DNA of 64,000 nucleotides from Lachnospiraceae bacterium (GTDB taxonomy: Bacteria; Bacillota; Clostridia; Lachnospirales; Lachnospiraceae). A program made the position numbers and the translations under genes. The stretch's first letter is position 1. Each line of letters begins with the position of its first letter. The stretch lies in NCBI GenBank assembly GCA_022792335.1, contig JAAWAV010000044.1:19747-83746 (forward strand), given 5' to 3'. Under the pieces are notes generated by a model. It saw only the letters and a list, made by a program, of their open reading frames with translations, had not been told where the DNA came from and did not search any database. Shown piece after piece: positions 1 to 7,828 of the stretch.

Positions 1-194
1 CAGCGAAAGTACAGGCGGAAGAACAGAAAATTTTGCCGGAGGGTGAAAAAATCTCAGAAGAAATTCTTTCACCGGAGGGAAAAGAATCGGAGGAAATTAT
101 TCTGGAAGAGACGGGACTACCGGAGGATGAAGGACTACCGGAAGAGATTTTACCGGATCCGGAAGAGAAAGTGACAGAGAAGGAGCAGCCATGA
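1..194 (+). CDS. C-terminal end of an acidic surface protein (partial)
   Basis: An open frame enters from the left edge (first whole codon at base 3) and ends at TGA 192-194, giving 63 residues. The visible tail is very rich in Glu and Pro, with short LPE/LPED-like pieces repeated (ILPEGEK, GLPEDEG, LPEEILPD), as in an extended, wall-spanning or linker segment. Its stop overlaps the ATG of the class C sortase by four bases (ATGA), so the two are translationally coupled and belong to one operon. No anchor or hydrophobic end is present. The function is unknown; a role in the fibre/pilus operon is inferred from position only. Confidence 0.6.
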   Translation, partial: AKVQAEEQKILPEGEKISEEILSPEGKESEEIILEETGLPEDEGLPEEILPDPEEKVTEKEQP

Positions 195-1087
195 AAAGGA
201 AGATAAGCTCGATTTTATTTGGACTTTTGTTTCTTGTAGGCTTTGGAATCCTTGCTTATCCCACTATTTCCGATCAGTGGAACACCTACCGGCAGTCAAA
301 GCTTATTTCCAGCTATGATACGAAGGTCAGCCAGATGGCAGAGGAGGACTTTGAAGAAGTATGGGAAGCGGCCAGAGCTTACAATGGAACGTTTGCGAAA
401 AACAGCATCCTATCAGATGTATTCGGCATTGACGGAGCAGAGGATATCAGGGATACGGAGTACTGGAGCGTGCTCAATGTGACCGGAGACGGAATCATGG
501 GGTACCTTACGATTCCGAAAATTCACATCAAACTGTCCATTTATCATGGAACTTCAGAGGATGTTATCCAGACAGGCGTGGGACATTTGAACGGTACCAA
601 GCTTCCAATTGGAGGAGAGAACAATCACAGTGTTCTTTCGGCCCACAGAGGGTTACCCAGTGCGAAACTATTTACGGACATTGACCAGCTTGGAAGAGGA
701 GATCGGTTTTATCTGCACATTCTGAATGAAGATCTGGCGTATGAAGTGGATCAGATTCTGCCGATGGTTGATAAAGATGATTTCGACGCCCTGGAAGACG
801 CGCTTAAGATTGAAGCAGGACAGGATTATGTGACGCTTTTCACCTGCACGCCCTATGGAGTCAACAGCCACAGGCTTCTGGTGCGGGGGCACAGAGTTCC
901 TTATGATGGTGAACTGGAATCGACGCCGGTGGAATCCATGGTGGAGGCTATCCAGAATTATTATATGTTGTATCTGCTGCTTGGTCTTGGAGTGACCATT
1001 CTGGTGATTCTGATTCTGCGTCGCGTGATAAGAGGAAAGAAGAAACCGCAGGCAGAAGGAGAGAACGGCAAGGAGGGAAAGAGTTGA
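191..1087 (+). CDS. class C sortase (pilin polymerase)
   Basis: 298 residues. An N-terminal membrane segment (about 5-24) is followed by the sortase barrel and a second C-terminal membrane helix (about 251-275) with a basic tail, the two-helix layout typical of class C (pilus) sortases. The catalytic residues are visible: His152 in SAHRG, Cys219 in TLFTCTPYG, and the Arg in NSHRLLVRG. The family joins pilin subunits through a sorting-signal threonine and an acceptor lysine outside the membrane. The start is ATG 191 with AAGGAG five bases upstream. It overlaps both neighbours and lies directly before a pilin-like gene, so those proteins are its likely substrates. The class is well supported; the substrate is inferred. 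Confidence 0.9.
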   Translation: MKRKISSILFGLLFLVGFGILAYPTISDQWNTYRQSKLISSYDTKVSQMAEEDFEEVWEAARAYNGTFAKNSILSDVFGIDGAEDIRDTEYWSVLNVTGDGIMGYLTIPKIHIKLSIYHGTSEDVIQTGVGHLNGTKLPIGGENNHSVLSAHRGLPSAKLFTDIDQLGRGDRFYLHILNEDLAYEVDQILPMVDKDDFDALEDALKIEAGQDYVTLFTCTPYGVNSHRLLVRGHRVPYDGELESTPVESMVEAIQNYYMLYLLLGLGVTILVILILRRVIRGKKKPQAEGENGKEGKS

Positions 1088-2154
1088 AGATCAGTAAGAA
1101 AGTGAGAAGATGGTGTATACCGGCTCTGGCAGCGCTTTTTATGGTTCCCTGTCTGAACCTGTTGCGGACTCAGGCAGCCGGGGGAATTGAAGTCGACAGG
1201 CCCTGCAGACTGACGATATCTGTGGACATCGGGGTGGGAAGTGGCGGCAGCAATGCAGAATATCTGGAGGATTTTAACAGAATGTCTATTCCGGTATCTG
1301 TGTATCGGGTGGCCGATGTGGATGTGAGCGGGCAGAATTATACGCCGACGGAACCTTTTGGAAGTCTGGATTTTACCGATCTCAGTTCAGACCATCAGGC
1401 CGAAAGTACAGCGGCCAGGTGGCAGGATCTTGCCCAGTCGGCGGACAGAATCCGGGCGGAAGTCTCGCCGGAGGAGGCCGGAAGGGTGACTCTTGAGAAG
1501 GAAGAAGGAAGTTCGGACGCAGCACAGGGCGAGATAACAGGACTCAGGCCGGGGATGTATCTGGTGGTGCCGGAGGCTTCTTACAATCCGGATTATAGCA
1601 TAGAATATACCTTTACTCCCTACCTGACGGCTCTTCCTAGCAGTGCTTATACTCTGGGCGAAGGAGAGAGTGAGGAATGGATTTATGACACTAAAATCGG
1701 TTTAAAGCCGGATGCGGTTCCCAAAGTCGGGAGATTAAATATTACCAAGATTCTGAAAGAATATAATGAGACGCTTGGGCCGGCGACTTTCGTATTCCAC
1801 GTAGTGGGTGTGGATGGAAACGGAGTGACGAAATACGAGGAAGTGGCCAGTCTGACCTTCCATGCAGCAGGAAGTGATACCATTACCCTGGAGGGGATTC
1901 CGGCAGGACTTACGGTGACAGTAACGGAGGTATATTCCGGAGCCAGTTATACAGTGGAAGGGTCTGCATCGGACAGCGCTCTTGTCTGGTCCGGGGAGGC
2001 GGTGAGCGCCGGGATTTCCGGGGAAGCATCTGTAACCTTTACGAACCGTTACGACGGAGGAAACAGGGGCGGATACGGTGTGACCAATCATTTTGAATCA
2101 GACGGGGAGGGCGGATGGACCTGGGAGAATCCGACAACTCCGCCGGAAGATTAG
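1084..2154 (+). CDS. pilin-like surface protein with SpaA-type domain, no sorting signal
   Basis: 356 residues from a TTG start that overlaps the sortase stop (AAGGAGG seven bases upstream). There is a signal peptide (about 1-32, ending near TQAAG). An N-terminal domain ending in GLRPGMYLVVPE resembles the first domain of SpaH/EbpB-type pilins, and a second one (about 215-325, with LEGIPAGLTVTVTE and SVTFTNRY) matches the SpaA/Cna-B prealbumin-like fold that can carry isopeptide bonds. The chain ends in WTWENPTTPPED: there is no LPXTG-like motif, hydrophobic anchor or basic tail. It therefore may be a tip or secreted adhesin, or it may be attached by some other means. It sits between the sortase and the TasA-like genes. 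Confidence 0.7.
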   Translation: MKISKKVRRWCIPALAALFMVPCLNLLRTQAAGGIEVDRPCRLTISVDIGVGSGGSNAEYLEDFNRMSIPVSVYRVADVDVSGQNYTPTEPFGSLDFTDLSSDHQAESTAARWQDLAQSADRIRAEVSPEEAGRVTLEKEEGSSDAAQGEITGLRPGMYLVVPEASYNPDYSIEYTFTPYLTALPSSAYTLGEGESEEWIYDTKIGLKPDAVPKVGRLNITKILKEYNETLGPATFVFHVVGVDGNGVTKYEEVASLTFHAAGSDTITLEGIPAGLTVTVTEVYSGASYTVEGSASDSALVWSGEAVSAGISGEASVTFTNRYDGGNRGGYGVTNHFESDGEGGWTWENPTTPPED

Positions 2155-2172
2155 AAAGGAGCTGCGACAGCA

Positions 2173-2745
2173 ATGAAAACAAGAAAAAGCTATAAAAAAT
2201 TATGGATGATGTCGGCCGCGGCTCTCGGTATGACGGCGTTTCTGTCCCTGGAGGACGCGTCGGCCTATTTTACCACGTATGTGTCTGCAGGAGGCAGTCA
2301 GGTGGTGCATATGGGATCCCAGACGGAGATCCATGAGGACCTCAGCAACATGACTAAGCACATTTCTATCACGAATACTTCGCAGATTCATGACTGTTTT
2401 GTCCGGGTGAAGGTGTTCCACAGCGGCCAGTTTGAGATCTCCTATACGGACAGAAGCGAGGGCGGAAATCTGTGGACCTATTCCGAGGCAGACGGTTACT
2501 GGTATTATGGTCCGATTCTGCCGGCGGGGGCGAGCACAGAGATTCTGGATGCGAAGATTGGAGCGTTGCCGGAAGATTTTGATCGGGACAGTTTCAATGT
2601 GGTGGTAATTCAGGAATGTACCCCGGTAGTTTACGACGAGTCAGGGAAGGAAACGGCGGACTGGAGTACAGTCTACACAGATTATCAGGAAACGGAAGGC
2701 GGTCAGGGAATGGAAAATGACCGCAGAGAGGGGGCGGAAGGCTGA
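2173..2745 (+). CDS. TasA/camelysin-like SipW-dependent fibre protein (first)
   Basis: 190 residues; ATG 2173 with AAGGAG ten bases upstream. The signal peptide (about 1-31) ends in ASAYFTTYVSAGG, the type of junction seen in SipW-processed TasA/CalY proteins, where the mature chain starts near an aromatic-FT motif. The body is a beta-rich domain with SITNTSQIHDCFVRVKVF, matching the usual statement of this family about displaced terms and partner donation strands. Its stop overlaps the ATG of the next, related gene. A sipW gene lies at the end of the same operon, which supports this processing route. Assignment is from pattern only; overall similarity to TasA is weak, as is normal for the family. 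Confidence 0.65.
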   Translation: MKTRKSYKKLWMMSAAALGMTAFLSLEDASAYFTTYVSAGGSQVVHMGSQTEIHEDLSNMTKHISITNTSQIHDCFVRVKVFHSGQFEISYTDRSEGGNLWTYSEADGYWYYGPILPAGASTEILDAKIGALPEDFDRDSFNVVVIQECTPVVYDESGKETADWSTVYTDYQETEGGQGMENDRREGAEG

Positions 2746-3473
2746 TGGCGAAGAAGAGGATCACGTATCTGCTGCTTGTGCTGGCGGTGCTTCTGCTTAT
2801 GGGAAGCGCAGTCGGTAGTACGAGGGCGGCGCTTACGTATTACAGCGAAAACTATATGGCTGAGATTACGGTTTCTCAGATCGGCGTAAGCCTGCTTGAG
2901 AACGGGGAAGTAGTGAGCAGCCGGGATTATAACCGGAACGAATGGAAGGTGAACACCAACCGGGGCGGAAGTTCCGTGAATGGCGCTCTGCTTTTAAATA
3001 TGTTGGGGCCGGAAGAGAAATTGGCGCTCAACAAAGAATATGAAGAGAAGCTGACGGTGAGGAACAGCGGCTCCATCGACGAGTATGTCCGGGTTCGTAT
3101 TTATCGTTATTGGATGAAGGACGGAAAGAAGATTACCACGCTCTCACCGGACCTGATCGATCTGAACCTGGTCAATGAGGAAGTCTGGGTGAAGAGTCCC
3201 AACGAGACGGCAGAGTGTACAGAGCTGTTTTATAAAGGGATTTTGGTTTCCGGCGCGGAATCAGAGGCTTTTGCGGACACCATCCGCATCGACGGTTCTG
3301 TGGCAGCGGAGGCGAAGGTGGAGAGAAACGGAGATACCATTACAACCACTTATAAATACGACGGCGTGGAGTTTCATGTGGATGTAGAAGTGGATGCAGT
3401 ACAGACTCACAACGCACAGGATGCAATCAAGAGCGCCTGGGGTGTGGATGCGTCCAGCCTTGGGATTCTGTAA
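2745..3473 (+). CDS. TasA/camelysin-like SipW-dependent fibre protein (second)
   Basis: 242 residues; the ATG overlaps the previous stop (TGATG). The long hydrophobic signal (about 6-30) ends in STRAALTYYSENY, a typical SipW-type cleavage region. The mature part has LTVRNSGSIDEYVRVRIYRYW, the conserved core strand region of TasA/CalY proteins, and two further beta-rich segments. It carries no cell-wall anchor, so it would be released and assembled or held by a partner. Two consecutive TasA-like genes suggest a fibre subunit plus an adaptor or minor subunit. The family call is fairly secure; the assembly role is inferred from the operon. Confidence 0.7.
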   Translation: MAKKRITYLLLVLAVLLLMGSAVGSTRAALTYYSENYMAEITVSQIGVSLLENGEVVSSRDYNRNEWKVNTNRGGSSVNGALLLNMLGPEEKLALNKEYEEKLTVRNSGSIDEYVRVRIYRYWMKDGKKITTLSPDLIDLNLVNEEVWVKSPNETAECTELFYKGILVSGAESEAFADTIRIDGSVAAEAKVERNGDTITTTYKYDGVEFHVDVEVDAVQTHNAQDAIKSAWGVDASSLGIL

Positions 3474-3487
3474 AGGGGGATGGAAAG

Positions 3488-4288
3488 ATGAAAAGAAGAT
3501 TCAAAGGCTTAAGCCTGGCAGCGGCCCTGGTTCTGCTTCTGACCTCCTCCATGACGGCGTTTGCGGAGGACAGACAGGGGGCCTCCGGATGGCAGGTGAG
3601 TTTTAACGGAAAGAAGATGGAGAGCAATTTCACATCAGGGGGCATGAACGACGAAGTGGGCGCCATGCAACCGGGAGATTCGGTGGAGTTGACCATCACT
3701 TTGAAAAATGATTTTGACGGCCAGGCAGACTGGTATATGAAGAATGAAGTACTTCAGTCTCTGGAAGATGCCGGGGACGCCGCTGGCGGAGCCTATGACT
3801 ATCTGCTGACTTATACGGATACGGCGGGAGAAACGACGACGCTTTATTCCAGCGAAAAGTTTGGCGGAGACGGAAGGATTAACGGTGTGGGTCTCCATGG
3901 GGCGACCACGACCCTGGAAGATTATTTTTATCTGGATCGGATGGGGAGCAATGCATCTGGGACGGTGAAACTAAAAGTGGCTCTGGACGGTGAAACTTTG
4001 GTCAACGACTACCAAAACACTCTGGCCAGATTGCAGATGGATTTTGCGACGGAGCTTGTGTCCGGGACGCCGGGAACCCCGGGGACTCCTACGACCCCTG
4101 GAGGAAATACGGGGACGCCGACTGGAAAGGTGATAAAGACCGGCGACGAGGCAGACATTATGCGAAACCTCCTCATTATGTTCGGATCGGGATTGATACT
4201 TCTGGTGGGCGGTCTTGTGCTGCTTCGCCGGGGTAGGGAAGAAAAGGTCCCGGCAGAGACGGGAACGACGGGAGGAAAGGAGAGATAA
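3488..4288 (+). CDS. surface protein with KTGD-type sorting signal
   Basis: 266 residues; ATG 3488 behind a GGGGGA ribosome site. The signal peptide (1-26, ending AFAED) precedes a TasA-like domain in which MQPGDSVELTITLKNDF recalls the displaced-strand region of the family. A Pro/Thr/Gly linker (GTPGTPTTPGG) leads to VIKTGD, a hydrophobic helix and RRGREEK. This is the layout of a sortase signal, but with IKTGD in place of LPXTG. The protein is therefore a good candidate for covalent attachment by the class C sortase of this operon, or by the class B sortase at 54.6 kb. It may anchor the TasA-like fibre. Confidence 0.7.
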   Translation: MKRRFKGLSLAAALVLLLTSSMTAFAEDRQGASGWQVSFNGKKMESNFTSGGMNDEVGAMQPGDSVELTITLKNDFDGQADWYMKNEVLQSLEDAGDAAGGAYDYLLTYTDTAGETTTLYSSEKFGGDGRINGVGLHGATTTLEDYFYLDRMGSNASGTVKLKVALDGETLVNDYQNTLARLQMDFATELVSGTPGTPGTPTTPGGNTGTPTGKVIKTGDEADIMRNLLIMFGSGLILLVGGLVLLRRGREEKVPAETGTTGGKER

Positions 4289-4289
4289 G

Positions 4290-5345
4290 ATGAAAAACCA
4301 TTTCAAATATCTGCGGATTGGCTTTTTACTCCTGTCCGTGCTCTTCTTTGTGGGCGGCCGTACTGCATTTGCCGCAGAGGAAGAGTATACTTATACGGTA
4401 CGTCTGTACGCAGGAAACCAGGGGGCCCTCACCGGAGGGGGCGTGGAGGTGGACTCTGATTCGGCGGACATTGTTTCCGACGGAGACCAGTTAGTGATTA
4501 CCGGCCTGAGATACGGCGATCTGGTATCTATCCGGCCTCAGGACGCGGCAGCTTCTACAGATGCCAGATATCACGTAAGAGGGGTTCGAAGATCCGGAAG
4601 AGACAATTCGGAAGCAGAAGCGCCGGCTTTTTATGTGGGAAGCGATCGGGATTTTGTCGTGGCTTATGCAGTCAGCGGCGGGATGGCGGCATACCGGGTG
4701 GAATATGTGGATACGAATGGCGTAGAGATTATGAAGAGTGATACCTACTATGGTAATGTGGGAGAGCGGGAATATGTGTCCTCCCGTTATATTGAAGGAT
4801 ACCAGCCGCAGGCGCTCAATATGGTGCAGACACTTTCAGCCAATGAGGCAGAAAATGTTTTTACCTTTGTGTATACGCCGATTCAGACACCCACAGAATC
4901 GGAACCTGCGCCGAGCCCAACCCCGACCCCGGCAGAACCGGAGGCTCCTTCGCCGGAAGCGTCTGAGGAGGCCGGTCGGCAGATTGAAGATGAGGAAGTT
5001 CCTCTGGGCGGAGATACCAACGCAAGTCAGAGAGATAACAGACAACAACAGGGCCTGTTGCCGAATCGGCAGATTGGAAACGAAAAAGTTCCTCGGGCAT
5101 CCGGCCAGGAATTTCTGAAAGATAAGGATATCGACGATGAGGAGGTTCCTTTAGGAAACTATAAGGATGAGCGGAAGAATACGGTGATGGGATATCTTCC
5201 TATCTATATTGGAATCGGAACGGCAGCCGTGGCTGCTCTGGCCGTAGCGGCAGTTTTCCTGAGAAAGAGACGTAAAACGGTGGAGGCAGAGTCTATAGAA
5301 GCCATCGGGGCAGCGCATAAGAAGCCTTCTCGCCGTAGGAAGTAG
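4290..5345 (+). CDS. membrane-anchored surface protein with EVPLG repeats
   Basis: 351 residues from ATG 4290, chosen because AGGAAAGGAGA lies just upstream and a clean signal peptide (about 1-28, ending AFAAE) follows; a longer frame from 4215 would hide it. The middle part (about 130-190, YRVEYVDTNGVEI to FVYTPI) looks like a MucBP-type adhesin repeat. A Pro/Glu linker is followed by three spaced copies of a short acidic motif (IEDEEVPLG, IGNEKVPRA, IDDEEVPLG), a membrane helix (about 303-325) and a basic tail. There is no LPXTG. The EVPLG motif resembles tails seen on other clostridial surface proteins, but its role is not known to me. Confidence 0.65.
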   Translation: MKNHFKYLRIGFLLLSVLFFVGGRTAFAAEEEYTYTVRLYAGNQGALTGGGVEVDSDSADIVSDGDQLVITGLRYGDLVSIRPQDAAASTDARYHVRGVRRSGRDNSEAEAPAFYVGSDRDFVVAYAVSGGMAAYRVEYVDTNGVEIMKSDTYYGNVGEREYVSSRYIEGYQPQALNMVQTLSANEAENVFTFVYTPIQTPTESEPAPSPTPTPAEPEAPSPEASEEAGRQIEDEEVPLGGDTNASQRDNRQQQGLLPNRQIGNEKVPRASGQEFLKDKDIDDEEVPLGNYKDERKNTVMGYLPIYIGIGTAAVAALAVAAVFLRKRRKTVEAESIEAIGAAHKKPSRRRK

Positions 5346-5348
5346 CCT

Positions 5349-5903
5349 ATGGGAAAAACGAAAGCGGAAAAGGCGAGAGCTGAGGGCGGAAAGGAAACCG
5401 GGAAGGCCCAAAAGCACATCCTTGGTAAAGTCTGTAGTGCTACAGGGACTCTTCTGATTGTGCTGGTGATTATTCTGTGTTCCCTTCTGGTGTTGCCAGG
5501 ATTCTTCGGCTATCATATGTATCATGTATTAAGCGGCAGCATGGAACCGGAAATGCCGGTGGGCAGTCTGATTTATGCCAAGGAGGGTCCGCCGGAGTCG
5601 GTAGAGGCAGAGGATGTGATAGCTTTTTATGGATCCTTGGAGGACTCCGGCATTATTACCCATCGGGTATTAAAGAATAATATCGTGTCCGGTACCTTCC
5701 GGACAAAGGGGGATGCAAACGAGGAGGAAGATCCTCTTCCGATTCCCTATGAAAATTATATTGGCAAAGTGGCGCTCACGGTTCCCTACATGGGGATGGT
5801 TCTGACCTGTATGACTTCTCTGTACGGAAAGCTGGCGGCAGTCGGCGTCATTTTGCTAGGGCTTCTTTTGAATATGGCAGGCTCTTACCGCACAAAGCGG
5901 TAA
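5349..5903 (+). CDS. sipW: signal peptidase I, SipW type
   Basis: 184 residues. A basic N-terminus is followed by a membrane helix (about 33-52), then YHVLSGSMEPEMPVGS with the catalytic Ser64, and ITHRV with His105 in place of the lysine of ordinary bacterial signal peptidases. This Ser/His dyad marks the ER-type (S26B) SipW group. A second membrane helix lies at the C-terminus. SipW removes the signal peptides of TasA-like fibre proteins, and two or three such substrates are encoded upstream in the same operon. The start is ATG 5349 (AGGA eight bases upstream), four bases after the previous stop. Confidence 0.9.
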   Translation: MGKTKAEKARAEGGKETGKAQKHILGKVCSATGTLLIVLVIILCSLLVLPGFFGYHMYHVLSGSMEPEMPVGSLIYAKEGPPESVEAEDVIAFYGSLEDSGIITHRVLKNNIVSGTFRTKGDANEEEDPLPIPYENYIGKVALTVPYMGMVLTCMTSLYGKLAAVGVILLGLLLNMAGSYRTKR

Positions 5904-5920
5904 AGGGCCTGTTTTGTTAA

Positions 5921-5954
5921 AAAGAAATCTTTGGATTGACGGATTTCTTTTTTT
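5921..5954 (+). terminator. intrinsic terminator of the fibre operon
   Basis: AAAGAAATC (5921-5929) pairs with GATTTCTTT (5942-5950), followed by more T and a G. The -35 of the next promoter lies inside the loop, so terminator and promoter share DNA. Confidence 0.6.
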
Positions 5955-5964
5955 GTGGTATTCT
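5936..5964 (+). promoter_or_regulatory. promoter of padR-DUF2812 operon
   Basis: TTGACG (5936-5941), 17 bases, TATTCT (5959-5964). The predicted start of transcription (about 5971) abuts the first of two inverted repeats, so bound repressor would block it. Confidence 0.6.
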
Positions 5965-5972
5965 GTCAACAG

Positions 5973-6026
5973 ACAATATGTCGATGGTCGACATGTTGTG
6001 TCACGATATGTTGCTGTGCGACGTAT
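5973..6026. promoter_or_regulatory. double inverted-repeat operator, probably for PadR
   Basis: Site 1 is 5973-5999: 12-base arms (ACAATATGTCGA and TCGACATGTTGT, one mismatch) with a TGG spacer. Site 2 is 6006-6026: 9-base arms (ATATGTTGC and GCGACGTAT, two mismatches) with a TGT spacer. The centres are 30 bases apart, about three helical turns, so two dimers would sit on the same face. Both contain ATGT and ACAT/ACGT halves like known PadR operators. They lie at and just after the predicted transcription start, ahead of a padR gene, so autoregulation is likely. Confidence 0.6.
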
Positions 6027-6121
6027 TACCAAATGGCATAATAGAAAGAAAACAGACAGAAAGCGGTAGACAGGGGGCGGCATTGGAACTTCAGGTAAAA
6101 AAGTGATAAAGAGGAAATCAT

Positions 6122-6469
6122 ATGGCGGAGGACGCGCTTCTTAAAAAATACAGGCCCATGACAGAGACAACGTATTACACTTTGCTGGCAGTGATAAAGC
6201 CGAGGCATGGTTATGCAATCATGCAGTTTGTAAACGGGCTGACGGAAGGACGAATCCGCTTGGGGACGGGAACGCTGTATACGATGACCGGGCGGCTTCA
6301 GGAGGATGGCTTGATTTCCATTGTTTCTCGGGAGAATGGAAAAAAGACTTATCAGATTACGGAAACAGGACGGGAGATTCTGCTTCTTGAGACAGAGCGG
6401 CTGAAACATCAGCTTCAGAATGGAAAAGAAATTTTGCAGGGAGGGGCGGAAGATGACAGATGGGAATAG
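6122..6469 (+). CDS. PadR family transcriptional regulator
   Basis: 115 residues, the short form of the family with a winged helix (about 13-85) and a dimerising C-terminal helix (about 90-110). LLAVIKPRHGYAIMQFVNGLT and GTLYTMTGRLQEDGLI are the typical PadR recognition-helix and wing region. It has no ligand domain of its own; in the family, small molecules or membrane stress relieve repression. The gene overlaps the following DUF2812 gene by 17 bases, an arrangement common for these two families in Clostridia. The two inverted repeats just upstream are the likely binding sites. Confidence 0.85.
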   Translation: MAEDALLKKYRPMTETTYYTLLAVIKPRHGYAIMQFVNGLTEGRIRLGTGTLYTMTGRLQEDGLISIVSRENGKKTYQITETGREILLLETERLKHQLQNGKEILQGGAEDDRWE

Positions 6470-7610
6470 ACAAATGGGCAATCAGGCGGAAAGGACCGAC
6501 GAAGGAGCCGGAGGCCTGGAAGGACGGCCGGAAGAAATAAAAGAAAGAAAAAAACTATTTCGATGGTTTGTCAGTCTGATGGAAGAGCGGGCCTGGCTGG
6601 AGGAGATGTCTCTTCAGGGCTGGTTCCTCACGGATCTGCGTATGGGGTTATGGTATAGTTTTGAAAGACGGAAACCGAGGCGAACTGCTTACGATGTGGA
6701 GCGCTTTGATCTGGCCAAGAATCCCACCAGAAGGGAAATCCAAGAGAAATCAGATTTGATGGATATGGCGGTGGAGATGGGCTGGCGAGAGGTCTGCAGG
6801 GACGAGGGGATGAATTATTATCTGGCCAAAGACTGGGAAGCCAATGAGACAAACGAGCTCTATGACAGCCCGGAGGACCGGGCCAGACGGTTGGAGCGCT
6901 ACAATCGTTTTTTTTCTGATAAAATTCATATGATCCTCTGGGCCTGTATCTTGATAGAAGCGGTAGCCTTTCTCTTCTGGCTTTTTCCTTCGGAGGGTGA
7001 TGAATGGTTCCTGGCTTTCAGTATGATTTATACGATCTTCTGTCTGACTTTCTGCCTGACGTTTCTTCGGTGGAAAAAGCGATATAGCAGGGAACTAAAG
7101 CTTTCCATGGATGAATGGAGAGGCATCTATGGGAAGCAGAATACAGTGACGAAATTCCGACCGGTTCTGACAGTAGGGAGCCTGGAGCGCTATTTGGAAA
7201 GGCAATCCGCGAAGGGATACCATTTAAAAAATATGCGGGTATTCCGCTTTGTATTTTCCAAAGGAGAGCCGGAAGAGATTGCCTATATGATGGATACGAA
7301 ATATCTGACCAATCGCAGGAGAAAGAAAAGCGGAGGCGGCGTATTCAGAGATAGCAGAGACTGGGAGGGACGAAACAACGACTGGCAAGTACAGAGCCTT
7401 AAGGAGGCGGAGGCCGCTGGGTGGGAGTTTGCCGGGGCGGTGGAATGCCGGAATATTTTGTACCGGGCGAGAAAGGGAAAGGCAGCCCCCATCAATGATG
7501 TCGGAGGACTTCGCGTTATCTCGGCGGTCGGCGGCTTGACTGTGCTTATCGCGACGGCCGCCCTGATCGGAGCAATTGTCGGCGGTCTGATCGGATATTT
7601 CTTTTCATGA
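6453..7610 (+). CDS. DUF2812 membrane protein
   Basis: 385 residues; ATG 6453 is preferred over the upstream ATG 6420 because GGGAGGGGCGG precedes it. Two DUF2812-like halves are visible, each with the pattern of a short helix, LxxMSLQGWFLTDLRMGLWYSFER-type strand and an acidic tail (about 25-135 and 235-345). Membrane helices lie near 165-185 and 190-215 and at the C-terminus (about 360-383). The function of DUF2812 is unknown; it is usually encoded with PadR, as here, and probably works as a sensor or partner of that regulator at the membrane. The duplication of the soluble part is inferred by eye. Confidence 0.75.
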   Translation: MTDGNRQMGNQAERTDEGAGGLEGRPEEIKERKKLFRWFVSLMEERAWLEEMSLQGWFLTDLRMGLWYSFERRKPRRTAYDVERFDLAKNPTRREIQEKSDLMDMAVEMGWREVCRDEGMNYYLAKDWEANETNELYDSPEDRARRLERYNRFFSDKIHMILWACILIEAVAFLFWLFPSEGDEWFLAFSMIYTIFCLTFCLTFLRWKKRYSRELKLSMDEWRGIYGKQNTVTKFRPVLTVGSLERYLERQSAKGYHLKNMRVFRFVFSKGEPEEIAYMMDTKYLTNRRRKKSGGGVFRDSRDWEGRNNDWQVQSLKEAEAAGWEFAGAVECRNILYRARKGKAAPINDVGGLRVISAVGGLTVLIATAALIGAIVGGLIGYFFS

Positions 7611-7828
7611 TTTGTGTATCGTCCGTTGATAAGAGCAGGTAAGGCCGGACAATGCCTTTGTTTCCGGATCTTTGATCCGACGAAAGTAGTCTGTTGACGA
7701 TAAAGATATAATTCTAATACAGAGAAACGGTGTTTTGCGTTCTGCCTGGATACATGATAAAGTAGAATGCGGTATTTGCGTTCAGCGCAGGACTTTTTAA
7801 ATTATTTAAAGAAAGGAATCGTTGCTTT

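Noticed and set aside
1084..2154. LPXTG-anchored major pilin
   Set aside because: The C-terminus has no sorting motif, hydrophobic stretch or basic tail, so it is not a standard anchored pilin.
7694..7712. Promoter with TTGACG and TATAAT before the ABC exporter genes
   Set aside because: The two boxes are only seven bases apart, so they cannot form one sigma-A promoter.
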